A stretch of 64,000 nucleotides of DNA, from assembly GCA_021531795.1 (NCBI GenBank), contig JADYUL010000003.1, positions 216,072 through 280,071 of the forward strand, written 5' to 3'. Origin of the DNA: Lacrimispora saccharolytica. GTDB lineage: Bacteria > Bacillota > Clostridia > Lachnospirales > Lachnospiraceae. Positions 1 through 10,036 of this stretch are shown piece after piece (position 1 is the stretch's first letter; each line of letters starts with the position of its first letter). The translations under genes and the position numbers were made by a program. The notes under the pieces are model-generated. The model saw only the letters and a list, made by a program, of their open reading frames with translations, was not told the origin of the DNA and did not search any database.

Positions 1-165
1 ACCTGTAAAATAAAGGATGCGATAGACAGCAGTACATCCGTGGCAGAAGAGAAGGCACCTGTTAAGCAAAAAAATACCTTCTTAAATGTTATGAGTATAC
101 TTATCTTTATCGGAGTGCTTGCTGACATTGCGCTTCGTGTCCTTGAGATATTGGGAATTCTATGA
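1..165 (+). CDS. C-terminal end of a membrane-anchored protein (partial)
   Basis: Frame 1 is open from the first base to a TGA at 163-165, giving the last 54 residues of a protein whose start lies outside the window. The visible part is a charged Lys/Glu-rich stretch followed by one hydrophobic segment (about residues 31-53, ending VLEILGIL), so it probably ends in a single membrane anchor. Its TGA overlaps the ATG of the next gene (ATGA at 162-165), which suggests translational coupling and one operon with the M23 peptidase. The family cannot be named from this fragment. Confidence 0.6.
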   Translation, partial: TCKIKDAIDSSTSVAEEKAPVKQKNTFLNVMSILIFIGVLADIALRVLEILGIL

Positions 166-1742
166 GGAAAATAAGGCTGAGCAGACATGTGAGGGTCTCC
201 TTTATTAAGTCTGCTATTCTTGTAATACTTTTGAATATTTTGTTCATTCCTCCGTTTGTGAAGTATGAGCCGGATGGTGACAATCTCTTCGTTCTGTATT
301 TAAACGGTGAAGAGGTCGGTACGGTCGGCAGTCTCGACAGAGTCAATGAGATTATAGCGGATGCCAGAAGAGCAGTCGGCAGGGACAGTGACTCAATTGT
401 CTATTTAGAGTCCGACTTAAGCTATGATGCTAGGAGGGCGCTTTTTGCCAAAGTAGACTCTGAGCGTACGGTAAGGGACAACATGGCGAGAGTGATGCGC
501 AGTGACGCCTATGAGGTGCTGCAGTCCTGTTACACCATGAGGATAGGTGATATCACCGTGAATCTGCCCGATTCGGATTCGGTACGCGAGGTTCTCCAGG
601 CGGCGCTTGATGCTTATGATACCAAGGGACAGTACAAGGCGGAGCTTGTGGTTGACCCCAACAGAGAGCTCAATGCACTGACTGTAAGTGTTGTTACCGA
701 TGAGGAGGCCAAGGAGAAGGCAGGGCAGGCACCCGTTTGGAATGCGGGAATTGCTGCGGTTATTTCCGAGGCTATGGAGGCTGAGGACGAGACTGAGGAT
801 GACGGTCTCTCCTTCGATGATTATGAATACGGAATAACCGGTATGGTATTCGACGACAATATTGAAATTGTGGAGAGCTACCTTACCGAGGATCAGTTGA
901 GCACCGTGGATGAGGCTATCGAAGAGGTGGTGTCATTCAAGGAGGTTAACACGATATATGAAGTTCAGGATGGGGATACTCTGTCTGAGATTGCGATGAA
1001 GACACAGGTTCCCATGGAGAAGATCGTAGAACTCAATGAAAACCTTGAGGACACCAATTCCATGATCCGCTCGGGCGATGAGCTTGTGGTTACTACCACT
1101 GCGCCGCCCATTACCGTGGAACGTGTGGAGAGACAGTATATTGAGGAATACTATGATGCAGAGATTCAGTATGTGGACAACGATGAGTGGTACACATATG
1201 AGCAGGTGACTCTGCAGCAGCCTTCCTGCGGAAGAAGAAATATTGTGGCTGATATTACTTATGAGAATGATAAGGAGATCGGTCGTGAGATAGTAAAGGA
1301 AGAGGTTCTGGTTGAGGCGGTTCCCAAGATCGTGGAGCGTGGTACCAAGATACCTCCGACATATATTAAGCCACTGTCGGGCGGCAGACTCTCAAGCGGC
1401 TTCGGTGGACGTAAGGCGCCGACCAAGGGAGCATCAACAAATCATAAGGGTATTGATTGGGCTACACCTATTGGTACCGCAATCTATGCCTCAAGTGGTG
1501 GAACGGTAACAAAAGCAGGCTGGGGAAGCGGATATGGATATGTTATCTATATCAAGCATCCTGACGGCAGGGAGACCAGGTACGGTCACTTAAGTAAAGT
1601 GCTGGTATCTCCGGGTCAGTCTGTAAAGCAGGGGCAGAAGATAGCCCTGAGCGGTAATACCGGTAGAAGTACGGGACCGCACCTCCATTTCGAGATAAGA
1701 ATTAACGGAGTTGCAGTAAACCCTCTGAAATACTTGAATTAG
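162..1742 (+). CDS. Membrane-anchored M23 metallopeptidase with LysM and G5-like domains
   Basis: 526 residues. A hydrophobic segment near residues 14-32 with basic residues before it is an uncleaved signal/anchor, placing the enzyme outside the membrane. A LysM-like module lies around residues 268-312 (VQDGDTLSEIAMK), followed by a G5-like segment at about 315-396. The C-terminal M23 (LytM) domain covers about 400-526 with the zinc motif H428-x3-D432 (HKGID) and H507-L-H509 (HLHFE), so it should be an active peptidoglycan endopeptidase. It starts in a 4-bp overlap with the upstream membrane protein and precedes murA, which fits a cell wall context. The upstream GGGAATTC is only a weak ribosome binding site, so coupling probably sets initiation. 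Confidence 0.9.
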   Translation: MRKIRLSRHVRVSFIKSAILVILLNILFIPPFVKYEPDGDNLFVLYLNGEEVGTVGSLDRVNEIIADARRAVGRDSDSIVYLESDLSYDARRALFAKVDSERTVRDNMARVMRSDAYEVLQSCYTMRIGDITVNLPDSDSVREVLQAALDAYDTKGQYKAELVVDPNRELNALTVSVVTDEEAKEKAGQAPVWNAGIAAVISEAMEAEDETEDDGLSFDDYEYGITGMVFDDNIEIVESYLTEDQLSTVDEAIEEVVSFKEVNTIYEVQDGDTLSEIAMKTQVPMEKIVELNENLEDTNSMIRSGDELVVTTTAPPITVERVERQYIEEYYDAEIQYVDNDEWYTYEQVTLQQPSCGRRNIVADITYENDKEIGREIVKEEVLVEAVPKIVERGTKIPPTYIKPLSGGRLSSGFGGRKAPTKGASTNHKGIDWATPIGTAIYASSGGTVTKAGWGSGYGYVIYIKHPDGRETRYGHLSKVLVSPGQSVKQGQKIALSGNTGRSTGPHLHFEIRINGVAVNPLKYLN

Positions 1743-1830
1743 TCGTATAGCGAATGATATAATAGTTCAGATAGGTTGATATAAAATGTAAGGGGATAAA
1801 ATAATCAACTTAAGGATTTGAGGACTAATA

Positions 1831-3126
1831 ATGGAACAGTACGCAATCAAGGGCGGCAACGCCCTTGTTGGAGAGGTTGAGATCGGCGGCGCCAAGAATG
1901 CGGCATTGGGTATTCTTGCTGCGTCACTTATGACCGATGAAACAGTATTAATAGACAATCTGCCAGATGTTCGGGACATCAATGTTATGATCCAGGCGAT
2001 GGAGAGCATTGGTGTAGTAGTAGAGAGAATCGACCGTCATACGGTGAAGGTCAATGGTGGAAGCACTCATTCGACCGTTGTTGACGGGGATTATATCAAG
2101 AAAATCAGAGCATCCTACTATCTGGTGGGAGCATTGCTCGGTAAATACAGTTCGGCAGAGGTTAAGCTTCCCGGTGGATGCAACATCGGTACCCGTGCCA
2201 TAGACCAGCACCTGAAGGGGTTCAGGGCGCTCGGTGCAAGGGATGCCGGCGTGTCGGGTGGAATGATAGTGGCTCATGCAGATCATCTGAAGGGCGCACA
2301 TATCTACCTCGATATGGTTACTGTCGGAGCAACCATCAATCTGATGCTTGCGGCAGTAATGGCAGAAGGCCAGACTACCATTGAGAACGCAGCGAAGGAG
2401 CCGCACGTCGTAGACGTTGCCAACTTCCTAAACTGTATGGGAGCCTCTATAAAAGGTGCGGGAACTGACGTAATCAGAATCCGTGGTGTAGCGGGATTAC
2501 ATGGTACGGAGTATACGATCATTCCGGACCAGATCGAGGCAGGAACCTTCATGTTCGCTGCAGCAGTTACCAAGGGCGATGTTACGGTAAAGAATGTCAT
2601 CCCCAAGCATTTGGAGTCAATCACATCAAAGCTTGTGGAGATTGGCTGTGAGGTTGAAGAGAGCGATGATGCGGTAAGAGTGGTTGCGAGCAAGCCTCTT
2701 CTGCACACTCATGTTAAAACACTTCCTTATCCGGGTTTCCCGACAGATATGCAGCCGCAGATTACGGTGGCACTCGGACTTGCAGAAGGAACAAGTATTG
2801 TAACGGAGAGTATCTTCGAGAACAGATTTAAATATGTTGAAGAGCTGGTAAGAATGGGCGCCGGCATCAAGGTAGAAGGCAATACCGCCATTATTGAGGG
2901 AGTTAAGGGCTATACGGGCGCAGGCATTACTGCACCTGATCTGAGAGCCGGAGCGGCGTTAGTGCTTGCTGCTCTTGCGGCTGATGGAGTGAGCTCGGTG
3001 GACGACATCAAATATATTGAGCGTGGATATGAAGACTTCCATCTGAAGCTTCAGTCTCTGGGGGCAGAGATAGAGAAGGTGGAGTCTGAGAGAGAATTGC
3101 AGAAGTTCAGACTTCGTGTGGGTTGA
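1831..3126 (+). CDS. murA: UDP-N-acetylglucosamine 1-carboxyvinyltransferase
   Basis: 431 residues, the usual MurA length. It transfers enolpyruvate from PEP to UDP-GlcNAc, the first committed cytoplasmic step of peptidoglycan synthesis. The N-terminus has the family signature GGNALVGEVEIGGAKNA, and the PEP-reactive cysteine is C117 in the PGGCNIGTRAID segment (the Cys/Asp switch associated with fosfomycin resistance is not present). DMQPQITVALGLAEG and the C-terminal ERGYEDFHLKLQSLGAEI are also typical. It starts 88 bp after the M23 peptidase. Firmicutes often carry two MurA paralogues; which one this is cannot be decided here. Confidence 0.96.
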   Translation: MEQYAIKGGNALVGEVEIGGAKNAALGILAASLMTDETVLIDNLPDVRDINVMIQAMESIGVVVERIDRHTVKVNGGSTHSTVVDGDYIKKIRASYYLVGALLGKYSSAEVKLPGGCNIGTRAIDQHLKGFRALGARDAGVSGGMIVAHADHLKGAHIYLDMVTVGATINLMLAAVMAEGQTTIENAAKEPHVVDVANFLNCMGASIKGAGTDVIRIRGVAGLHGTEYTIIPDQIEAGTFMFAAAVTKGDVTVKNVIPKHLESITSKLVEIGCEVEESDDAVRVVASKPLLHTHVKTLPYPGFPTDMQPQITVALGLAEGTSIVTESIFENRFKYVEELVRMGAGIKVEGNTAIIEGVKGYTGAGITAPDLRAGAALVLAALAADGVSSVDDIKYIERGYEDFHLKLQSLGAEIEKVESERELQKFRLRVG

Positions 3127-3164
3127 TAAAAGGCTACATTAATTAGCACACTTATAGGGGAAAA

Positions 3165-4235
3165 ATGGGAAAGATGAATGTCAACAAGCTTCTTCCGGGC
3201 ATGGTTCTTGGAACCGATGTCTACAACATGAACGATCAGTTAATACTTCCGGAAGGATTGGTACTTAACGAGAGGGCGATAGAGAAGCTTAAGTTTTATG
3301 ATATTAATTACGTTAATATCAAGGATGCAGATCCATCAATAGAAGAAGAGGAAGAAGAAGGCTCATATGCAGCCAGACTGCGTGCTACACCTGAATTCAA
3401 GCAGTTCAAACAGGAATTTGAACAGGCTGTCGGAGAGATGAGCAGAATGGTTACCGACGTGGTGCTTAGGAATGCTCCTCTTGATTCTGAGAAACTGGTA
3501 TCGGATGCACTCCGTATGCTTCATCCGCCGACGGGCGATATCAATGTGTTTGATATGGTGCATAATATGCGCGCCTATGACGATATCACCTTTGCTCATA
3601 GCATGAATGTGGGACTCATCTGCAATGTATTCGCAGGATGGATGGGATTCAATGAGGAGGAGCAGCGTCTGGCAACAGAGTGCGGTATCCTTCATGATAT
3701 AGGTAAGCTCAAGATATCCGAGTCTATCATCAAGAAGCCGAAGAAGTTGACGGAGGCTGAATATCTCGTGGTTAAGACTCATCCGACTGAAGGTTACAAG
3801 ATACTTCAGAGATATGACGTAAGCGAGCATGTGAAGAATGCGGCACTTATGCATCATGAGAGAGCAGACGGTTCGGGCTATCCTCTCGGACTTGTCAGCA
3901 ATCAGATAGATAAGTACGCCAAGATGGTTGCCATTGCCGATGTGTATGAGGCGATGACCGCAACCAGGAATTATCGAGGCAGTTTGTGTCCTTTCACTGT
4001 AATAGAAGCCTTCGAGGAAGAAGGACTGCAGAAGTACGACACCCAGATGATAATGACCTTCCTTGAGAACATTGTTAACACCTACATGCTTAACAGAGTA
4101 GGCCTAAGCAACGGTATGTCGGGAGATATCATCTTCATCAACAAGCAGAGGCTGTCACGTCCTGTTGTTAAGTGCGGTAATGATTATATCGATCTGTCCA
4201 AAGAGAAAGATGTAAGAATCGATAAGCTCTTATAA
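3165..4235 (+). CDS. HD-GYP domain phosphodiesterase-like protein
   Basis: 356 residues. The N-terminal ~100 residues are a DUF3391-like segment with an acidic run (EEEEEEGS). The HD-GYP domain follows: HDIGKLKISESIIKKP holds the HD pair, and MHHERADGSGYPLGL holds the HHExxDGSGYP signature. Family members hydrolyse cyclic di-GMP or related dinucleotides. All visible metal-ligand motifs are intact, so catalytic activity is plausible. The ATG follows GGGGAAAA, 38 bp after murA, and a strong terminator follows the stop, so it is likely the last gene of the murA transcription unit. The substrate is inferred from the family. Confidence 0.88.
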   Translation: MGKMNVNKLLPGMVLGTDVYNMNDQLILPEGLVLNERAIEKLKFYDINYVNIKDADPSIEEEEEEGSYAARLRATPEFKQFKQEFEQAVGEMSRMVTDVVLRNAPLDSEKLVSDALRMLHPPTGDINVFDMVHNMRAYDDITFAHSMNVGLICNVFAGWMGFNEEEQRLATECGILHDIGKLKISESIIKKPKKLTEAEYLVVKTHPTEGYKILQRYDVSEHVKNAALMHHERADGSGYPLGLVSNQIDKYAKMVAIADVYEAMTATRNYRGSLCPFTVIEAFEEEGLQKYDTQMIMTFLENIVNTYMLNRVGLSNGMSGDIIFINKQRLSRPVVKCGNDYIDLSKEKDVRIDKLL

Positions 4236-4253
4236 TGAAATGTTTAGTATATA

Positions 4254-4290
4254 TCGGGAATTCGTATAAAACGGATTCCCGATTGTTTTT
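4254..4290 (+). terminator. Rho-independent terminator after the HD-GYP gene
   Basis: Inverted repeat TCGGGAAT ... ATTCCCGA followed by a T-run (GTTTTTTG). It closes the murA-HD-GYP unit before the metK promoter. Confidence 0.85.
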
Positions 4291-4311
4291 TGCTAAATAC
4301 AACTAATTCCC

Positions 4312-4340
4312 TTGACATGTGTCGGCACATATTGTATCTT
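4312..4340 (+). promoter_or_regulatory. Promoter of the metK riboswitch leader
   Basis: TTGACA at 4312-4317 and TATCTT at 4335-4340 with a 17-bp spacer, lying about 30 bp upstream of the S-box aptamer. This matches a housekeeping sigma-A promoter. Confidence 0.75.
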
Positions 4341-4370
4341 AGTTCGTGGAAAATTAAATCACTGTGTAGA

Positions 4371-4546
4371 TACTCTTATTCAGAGTGGTGGAGGTACATA
4401 GGACCTGTGAAGCCACGGCAACCCCAGACCGGTAGGTAGGAAGGTGCCAACCTGAGCAACATCTTATTCAAATCGAATAAGTACTATTGAACAATAAGAG
4501 GATTTGAGATATATGTCGAGTCCGCTTATTCACAGCGGATTTTTTT
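4371..4546 (+). promoter_or_regulatory. SAM-I (S-box) riboswitch with transcription terminator
   Basis: The leader carries the S-box core: a P1 5' strand CTCTTATT (4373-4380), the GGTGGAGG and ACCTGTGAAGCC segments, CGGCAACC, and GGTGCCAACCTGAGCA. The P1 3' strand is AATAAGAG (4493-4500). A terminator hairpin TCCGCT/AGCGGA (4521-4539) is followed by seven Ts. AATAAG of P1 could instead pair with CTTATT at 4525-4530 in the terminator arm, giving the classical switch: SAM binding stabilises P1 and permits termination; without SAM an antiterminator forms. It lies directly upstream of metK, so SAM feeds back on its own synthesis. A separate hairpin CTTATTC/GAATAAG (4463-4481) is probably P4. Confidence 0.93.
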
Positions 4547-4608
4547 ATTCCCTTAACCACATGTTTGAACTGTCATATACGACAGCTTCGCTTATGAAAG
4601 GAGAATAT

Positions 4609-5793
4609 ATGAGCGAGAAGAAGATTTTCACATCTGAGTCAGTAACAGAAGGACATCCCGACAAAGTCTGCGATATGGTGTCAGACGCCATCCTTGATGC
4701 ATGCTTCGAGCAGGATCCCATGAGCCGTGTAGCCTGCGAGACAGCCAGCTGTACAGGCTTTGTTCTTGTAACAGGAGAGATTACTACCAATGCGCAGCTT
4801 GATATCCCCGCAATCGTACGCAAGACCGTAACAGAGATCGGCTACGATGACGGTAAGAAGGGCCTTGACGGCAATTCCTGTGCTGTATTTGTAGCCCTTG
4901 ACAAGCAGTCTGCAGACATCGCAATGGGCGTAGACAAGGCCTTAGAGGCTAAGTCAGGTGAGCTTAGGGACGACCTTGATACAGGTGCCGGCGATCAGGG
5001 TATGATGTTCGGTTATGCTACCAACGAGACTGATTCATATATGCCTTATTCAATCGACCTTGCACACAAGCTTGCACTAAAGCTTACTGAGGTTAGAAAG
5101 AACGAAACACTTAAGTATCTCCGTCCCGACGGTAAGACCCAGGTATCTGTAGAATATGATGAGAATGATAAGCCTGTAAGACTTGAGGCAGTCGTTCTGT
5201 CTACACAGCATGATGAGGATGTAACCCAGGAGCAGATTCATGAGGATATCAAGAAGTATGTATTTGAGCCTGTACTTCCCAAGGAGCTTATCGATGACAA
5301 GACCAAGTTCTTCATAAATCCTACAGGAAGATTCGTAATCGGTGGTCCTCACGGTGATGCAGGTCTCACAGGACGTAAGATTATCGTTGATACCTACGGT
5401 GGAATGGCACGTCACGGCGGCGGCGCTTTCTCAGGAAAGGACTGCACCAAGGTAGACCGTTCAGCTGCATACGCAGCAAGATATGTTGCCAAGAACATTG
5501 TAGCAGCAGGCCTCGCAGACAAGTGTGAGATTCAGCTCTCATATGCGATCGGTGTTGCGGTTCCCACATCAGTACGTGTGGATACCTTCAATACAGGTAA
5601 GCTTAGCGATGAGAAGCTCGTAGAGATCGTAAGAGATAACTTCGACCTTCGTCCCGCAGGCATTATCAAGATGCTTGACCTTCGTCGTCCCATCTACAAG
5701 CAGACAGCTGCTTACGGTCACTTCGGACGCAATGACCTTGACCTTCCCTGGGAGAAGACAGACAAGGCAAATGACTTAAAGAAGTATCTCTAA
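4609..5793 (+). CDS. metK: S-adenosylmethionine synthetase
   Basis: 394 residues. It makes S-adenosylmethionine from methionine and ATP in the cytoplasm. The start is ATG 4609 behind AAAGGAG, giving the canonical N-terminus with [16 protein letters not shown]; the frame stays open upstream to 4504 but that part lies in the riboswitch terminator and is not family-like. Motifs include [12 protein letters not shown] and the phosphate loop [15 protein letters not shown]. It is controlled by the S-box leader and ends in its own terminator, so it is a monocistronic unit. Confidence 0.97.
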   Translation: MSEKKIFTSESVTEGHPDKVCDMVSDAILDACFEQDPMSRVACETASCTGFVLVTGEITTNAQLDIPAIVRKTVTEIGYDDGKKGLDGNSCAVFVALDKQSADIAMGVDKALEAKSGELRDDLDTGAGDQGMMFGYATNETDSYMPYSIDLAHKLALKLTEVRKNETLKYLRPDGKTQVSVEYDENDKPVRLEAVVLSTQHDEDVTQEQIHEDIKKYVFEPVLPKELIDDKTKFFINPTGRFVIGGPHGDAGLTGRKIIVDTYGGMARHGGGAFSGKDCTKVDRSAAYAARYVAKNIVAAGLADKCEIQLSYAIGVAVPTSVRVDTFNTGKLSDEKLVEIVRDNFDLRPAGIIKMLDLRRPIYKQTAAYGHFGRNDLDLPWEKTDKANDLKKYL

Positions 5794-5820
5794 AATAAGT
5801 CAATTCATATTAGGACATAT

Positions 5821-5850
5821 AAAAGTGCGGTAATTTACCGCACTTTTTTT
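5821..5850 (+). terminator. Terminator after metK
   Basis: Near-perfect hairpin: AAAAGTGCGGTAA pairs with TTACCGCACTTTT, followed by further Ts, 27 bp after the metK stop. Confidence 0.92.
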
Positions 5851-5904
5851 GTGAAATAAAGCCTCGCTGTGATATAATTATTAGCACATTCAAGGAGAGA
5901 AACA

Positions 5905-8900
5905 ATGGCTTTTGTACACCTTCACACACATACCGAGTTCAGTCTGCTGGACGGCTCGAACAAGATAACCGAATATGTTAAGAGAGTAAAGGAACTGGGT
6001 ATGAACAGTGCCGCAATTACCGACCACGGCGTTATGTACGGAGCCATCGACTTCTATAAGGCCTGTGTTAAGGAAGGCATCAAGCCTGTCATTGGCTGCG
6101 AGGTATATGTTGCTCCGGGTTCGAGATTTGACAAGGAATCCAATGCAAGCGAGGACAGGTATAACCACTTAGTCCTGCTTGCGGAGAATGACCTGGGCTA
6201 CGCCAACTTATGCAAAATCGTGAGCCGCGGTTTTACGGAGGGTTTCTACTATAAACCAAGAATTGACAAAGAGGTATTAAGAGAGTTCCACGAGGGCATA
6301 ATTGCACTCTCAGCCTGTCTTGCAGGCGAGATTCCCACTCTCATACTTAAAGGCCTCGATGCAGAGGCCAAGAAAGCGATTCTTGAATACGAAGAGATAT
6401 TCGGCGAGGGCAATTTTTACCTGGAATTGCAGGACCACGGCTATAAGGAACAGCAGACCGTCAACGCCAAGCTCATTCACTTCGCGCAAGACTTAGGGAT
6501 TGGGCTTGTGGCGACCAACGATGTTCACTATACCTATGCGGAGGATGTGGAGAGTCACGATATTCTGCTGTGTATCCAGACCGGCAAAAAGGTGACGGAT
6601 GAGAACAGGATGCGCTATGAGGGCGGTCAGTTCTACGTGAAGAGCGAAGAGGAGATGCGAAAAATCTTTAAGTTTGCTCCGGAGGCTCTGGACAACACCC
6701 AGGCTATTGCCGACAGGTGTAACGTGACGATCGAGTTCGGCAATACGAAGCTGCCGCATTTTGACGTTCCGGAAGGTTATGATTCGTGGAGCTATCTTAA
6801 TAAGTTGTGCGAGGACGGATTAAAGGAGAGGTATCCTGACTGCGATAAGACTATTAGTGAGAGGCTAAAGTATGAGCTTGACGTCATCAGACGAATGGGA
6901 TATGTTGACTACTTCCTCATCGTGTGGGATTTCATAAACTATGCGAGAAAGAAAGATATTCCGGTCGGTCCCGGCAGGGGCTCGGCTGCGGGAAGTCTGG
7001 TATCCTACTGCCTTCATATAACAAATATTGACCCGATTAAGTACGACCTGCTCTTTGAGAGATTCCTGAATCCGGAGCGAGTGTCGATGCCCGATATTGA
7101 TATAGATTTCTGCGTTAAGAGGCGCCAGGAAGTAATAGATTATGTGTCGGAGAAATACGGCAGGGAGAAGGTGGTTCAGATCGTAACCTTCGGAACCATG
7201 GCTGCCAAGGGCGTGATCAAGGACGTTGGTCGTGCGCTTGACCTGCCCTATTCTTACACAGATGCCATCTCCAAGATGATTCCGTCTGAGCTTAATATTA
7301 CGTTAGATCGCGCCATGGAGCTCAATGCGGAACTGAGGCTTAAGTATGAGCAGGATGATGAATTACACAATCTTATAGATATATGCAGGAAACTGGAGGG
7401 TCTGCCAAGGCATACCTCGATGCATGCTGCGGGAGTGGTCATCTGTCCCAAGGCTGCAGATGAATTCGTGCCTTTGTCGCGCGGCTCTGACGGCTCTATT
7501 ACGACCCAGTATATCATGACGACCCTGGAGGAGCTGGGTCTGCTTAAGATGGACTTCCTTGGTCTTCGTAACCTGACTGTCATCAAGGATACCGTGGATT
7601 CGATATATAAGCGGACCGGCAAGAGGATAGATGTTGATAAGCTTGATTATGATGACAAGGCAGTGCTTGCATCACTTGGCACCGGCCACACTGAAGGTAT
7701 ATTCCAGCTTGAGAGTGCCGGCATGCGCTCCTTCATGAAGGAACTTAAGCCGCAGTCACTCGAGGATGTCATAGCAGGAATCTCACTCTTCAGACCGGGT
7801 CCTATGGAATTCATTCCCAAATACATAGCGGGCAAGAATACCGCCGACTCGGTAACCTATCCCACGAAGGAGCTTGAGCCCATACTGTCTCCTACCTACG
7901 GATGTATCGTCTACCAGGAACAGGTAATGCAGATAGTGCGCTCGCTTGCAGGCTATTCCATGGGTGAAGCCGATAATATCCGCCGTGCCATGAGCAAGAA
8001 GAAGCAGTATGTCATCGATGCCGGAAGGGAAGATTTCGTACACGGCAACAAGGAGAAGAATATCGACGGCTGTGTGAACAGACATATTGATGAGAAGGTG
8101 GCTAACGAAATCTATGATTCCATGACCGATTTCGCGAAGTATGCCTTCAACAAGTCTCATGCGGCCTGCTATGCCGTAGTTGCATATCAGACAGCATGGC
8201 TTAAATATTACTATCCGCTGGAATTCATGGCAGCCCTCATGACCTCGGTTATTGACAATCCGGGCAAGACCTCGGAATATATCATGGCCTGTAAGTCAAT
8301 GGGGATTAAGATTCTGCCGCCGGATGTTAACTCCGGAGAGGCCGATTTTGCGGTAGCAGACAATGCCATAAGATACGCCCTGACAGCGATTAAGGGTGTG
8401 GGACGCAATGTCATCGACAATATCGCCAAGGAGAGGGAGTTGTACGGTCCCTACAGGAATCTGGAGGACTTCATTACCCGAAACATGAGCAAGGAGCTAA
8501 ATAAGAGGGTGGTGGAGAGCCTGATCAAGGCGGGTGCGCTCGATGGCTTCGGTGCGACCAGGAAGCAGTGTATCAGTGTCTATGCGGATATCATGGACAA
8601 GATTCAGGGAGATCTTAAGAACAACATGCCGGGGCAGATGACGCTCTTTGACATTGTGGATGAGAGCGAGAAGGCGCAGTTTGAGATCAAGATGCCGAAT
8701 GTGGGTGAGTATCCCAAGGAGCTGAAGCTGTCTTTCGAGAAGAGTGTACTCGGAATCTATGTAAGCGGTCATCCTCTGGAGGAGTACGAGGAACTGTGGC
8801 GCAAGAATATTACCAATGTGACCTCGGACCTCTACTATGATGAAGAGACCGGCTCCATGCGTGTAAAAGACGGCAGCAGTGTCACTCTGGGTGGTATCAT

Positions 8901-9351
8901 AACCGACAGAACCATAAAGTATACGAATAATGCCAAGACCATGGCCTTCATGACCATCGAGGACCTGGCAGGAAGTATAGAATGTATTGTATTCCCCAAG
9001 GTGTACGAAAGATGTGCGAATGTGATAAATCCGGACAGCAAGGTGTTCGTGAGAGGCAGGGTCTCTGCGGAGGATGAAGCCAACGGCAAACTCATCATCG
9101 ATACGATCACACCTTTCGAGGAAATCAGTCGCAGACTCTGGCTTCGATTCGACACCAAGGAGGCTTACGACCTGGTAAGCGACGAGCTAAATGATATTAT
9201 TCGTGAATCTGACGGCCGCGACATCGTGGTAATCTACATCGTGGAGGGCAAGCTCAAGAAGGAGCTTCCACGCAGTATGACAGTTAACGGCAGCGCACTC
9301 GCAGACGCCCTGAGCGCCCGCTTCGGCGCCGACAACGTGAAGTTGGTGTAG
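5905..9351 (+). CDS. dnaE: DNA polymerase III alpha subunit (DnaE type)
   Basis: 1,148 residues, the usual DnaE length. It is a replicative polymerase subunit. The N-terminal PHP domain begins FVHLHTHTEFSLLDG. The palm has GPGRGSAAGSLVSYCL and the catalytic PDIDIDF (D397, D399, D401), followed by helix-hairpin-helix residues and an OB-fold region near residues 985-1065. The start ATG follows AAGGAGAG. In low-GC Firmicutes PolC is normally the main replicase and DnaE the second one; that division of labour is family knowledge. It is followed by a repeat-rich gap before pfkA. Confidence 0.97.
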   Translation: MAFVHLHTHTEFSLLDGSNKITEYVKRVKELGMNSAAITDHGVMYGAIDFYKACVKEGIKPVIGCEVYVAPGSRFDKESNASEDRYNHLVLLAENDLGYANLCKIVSRGFTEGFYYKPRIDKEVLREFHEGIIALSACLAGEIPTLILKGLDAEAKKAILEYEEIFGEGNFYLELQDHGYKEQQTVNAKLIHFAQDLGIGLVATNDVHYTYAEDVESHDILLCIQTGKKVTDENRMRYEGGQFYVKSEEEMRKIFKFAPEALDNTQAIADRCNVTIEFGNTKLPHFDVPEGYDSWSYLNKLCEDGLKERYPDCDKTISERLKYELDVIRRMGYVDYFLIVWDFINYARKKDIPVGPGRGSAAGSLVSYCLHITNIDPIKYDLLFERFLNPERVSMPDIDIDFCVKRRQEVIDYVSEKYGREKVVQIVTFGTMAAKGVIKDVGRALDLPYSYTDAISKMIPSELNITLDRAMELNAELRLKYEQDDELHNLIDICRKLEGLPRHTSMHAAGVVICPKAADEFVPLSRGSDGSITTQYIMTTLEELGLLKMDFLGLRNLTVIKDTVDSIYKRTGKRIDVDKLDYDDKAVLASLGTGHTEGIFQLESAGMRSFMKELKPQSLEDVIAGISLFRPGPMEFIPKYIAGKNTADSVTYPTKELEPILSPTYGCIVYQEQVMQIVRSLAGYSMGEADNIRRAMSKKKQYVIDAGREDFVHGNKEKNIDGCVNRHIDEKVANEIYDSMTDFAKYAFNKSHAACYAVVAYQTAWLKYYYPLEFMAALMTSVIDNPGKTSEYIMACKSMGIKILPPDVNSGEADFAVADNAIRYALTAIKGVGRNVIDNIAKERELYGPYRNLEDFITRNMSKELNKRVVESLIKAGALDGFGATRKQCISVYADIMDKIQGDLKNNMPGQMTLFDIVDESEKAQFEIKMPNVGEYPKELKLSFEKSVLGIYVSGHPLEEYEELWRKNITNVTSDLYYDEETGSMRVKDGSSVTLGGIITDRTIKYTNNAKTMAFMTIEDLAGSIECIVFPKVYERCANVINPDSKVFVRGRVSAEDEANGKLIIDTITPFEEISRRLWLRFDTKEAYDLVSDELNDIIRESDGRDIVVIYIVEGKLKKELPRSMTVNGSALADALSARFGADNVKLV

Positions 9352-9370
9352 GAATTATTCTTTTGTCTGC

Positions 9371-9600
9371 TCGCGCGGGAGTATACTACGAGGGGATGTA
9401 GGTATATTCGCGGGAAATTAAATTGAGGTTGACTTGCGCGGGAGTATACTACGAGTGAGTATAGGTAACATCGCGGGAAATTAATTGGAATACATCGGGA
9501 TTGCTATAAATTGTCGGATTCCGATGTATTTTGTTTGTTTTGTCTGCTTGCGCGGGGATAGACTGCGAGGGAGTATAGGTAGCATCGCGGGAAATTAATT
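9371..9600 (+). repeat. Three copies of a ~50-bp GC-ended repeat (family B)
   Basis: Copies at about 9371-9420, 9434-9484 and 9547-9600 share the frame GCGCGGGAGTATACTACGAG ... TCGCGGGAAATTA. A fourth copy lies at 10037-10088. Copies 1 and 2 start 63 bp apart. Copies 2 and 3 are each followed by one palindrome of the neighbouring array, so 9434-9547 and 9548-9644 look like a diverged ~114-bp tandem duplication. There is no convincing ORF here. Confidence 0.8.
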
Positions 9601-9945
9601 GAAATACATCGGGATTGGAAGAAATTGTTGGATTCCGATGTATTATGTTTTGGCAATTTTTGGCGATACATCGGAACTGGTCTATATTGGCCCATCCCGA
9701 TGTATATTGTAGATAGATTTGAGCCTCCGTACATCGGGATGGGAATTGAAATCTCAATCCCGATGTATCGCCTACTGAAACCAGAGTAACAATACATCGG
9801 AAAGGCCCTAGATCGGGAATTTCCGATGTATGTTACAAAAACAATACATTCCAGATACATCGGGATTCAACAAAGATACCAGATTCCGATGTATCCAAAA
9901 AAAGAATACATCGGAACTCCACAAAAGCAGGTAATCCCGATGTAT
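9489..9945 (+). repeat. Array of seven ~40-bp palindromes (family A)
   Basis: Each unit is ATACATCGG(G/A)A ... T(T/C)CCGATGTAT, an inverted repeat with 12-15 bp arms and a variable loop. TACATC starts at 9491, 9605, 9667, 9730, 9793, 9856 and 9907; five consecutive copies (9605 to 9856) are spaced 62, 63, 63 and 63 bp. A degenerate eighth copy is at 10094-10133. Arms are conserved while loops differ, which implies selection or gene conversion on the stems. They have no T-runs typical of terminators. Confidence 0.9.
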
Positions 9946-9960
9946 CTCCCCCTCCAAATC

Positions 9961-10030
9961 TATCAGATTAAGCAACCCGCGTTGCCACATACATCAAACT
10001 CCAAGCAAATCTCCGCGCAAATCATAGTGA
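9961..10030 (+). repeat. 70-bp direct repeat, copy 1 (family C)
   Basis: About 90% identical to 10149-10218; both contain AAGCAACCCGCGTTGCCACA and end CGCGCAAATCATAGTGA. The 188-bp offset equals that between palindromes 7 and 8, so the two lie in a duplicated 188-bp segment. Confidence 0.85.
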
Positions 10031-10036
10031 GGCCTG

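Noticed and set aside
4504..4608. N-terminal extension of MetK
   Set aside because: It covers the riboswitch terminator, and ATG 4609 has a strong ribosome binding site and the family N-terminus.
9489..9945. CRISPR array
   Set aside because: Units are palindromes with 12-15 bp arms and diverged loops, not 25-36 bp direct repeats with unique spacers; no cas genes nearby.
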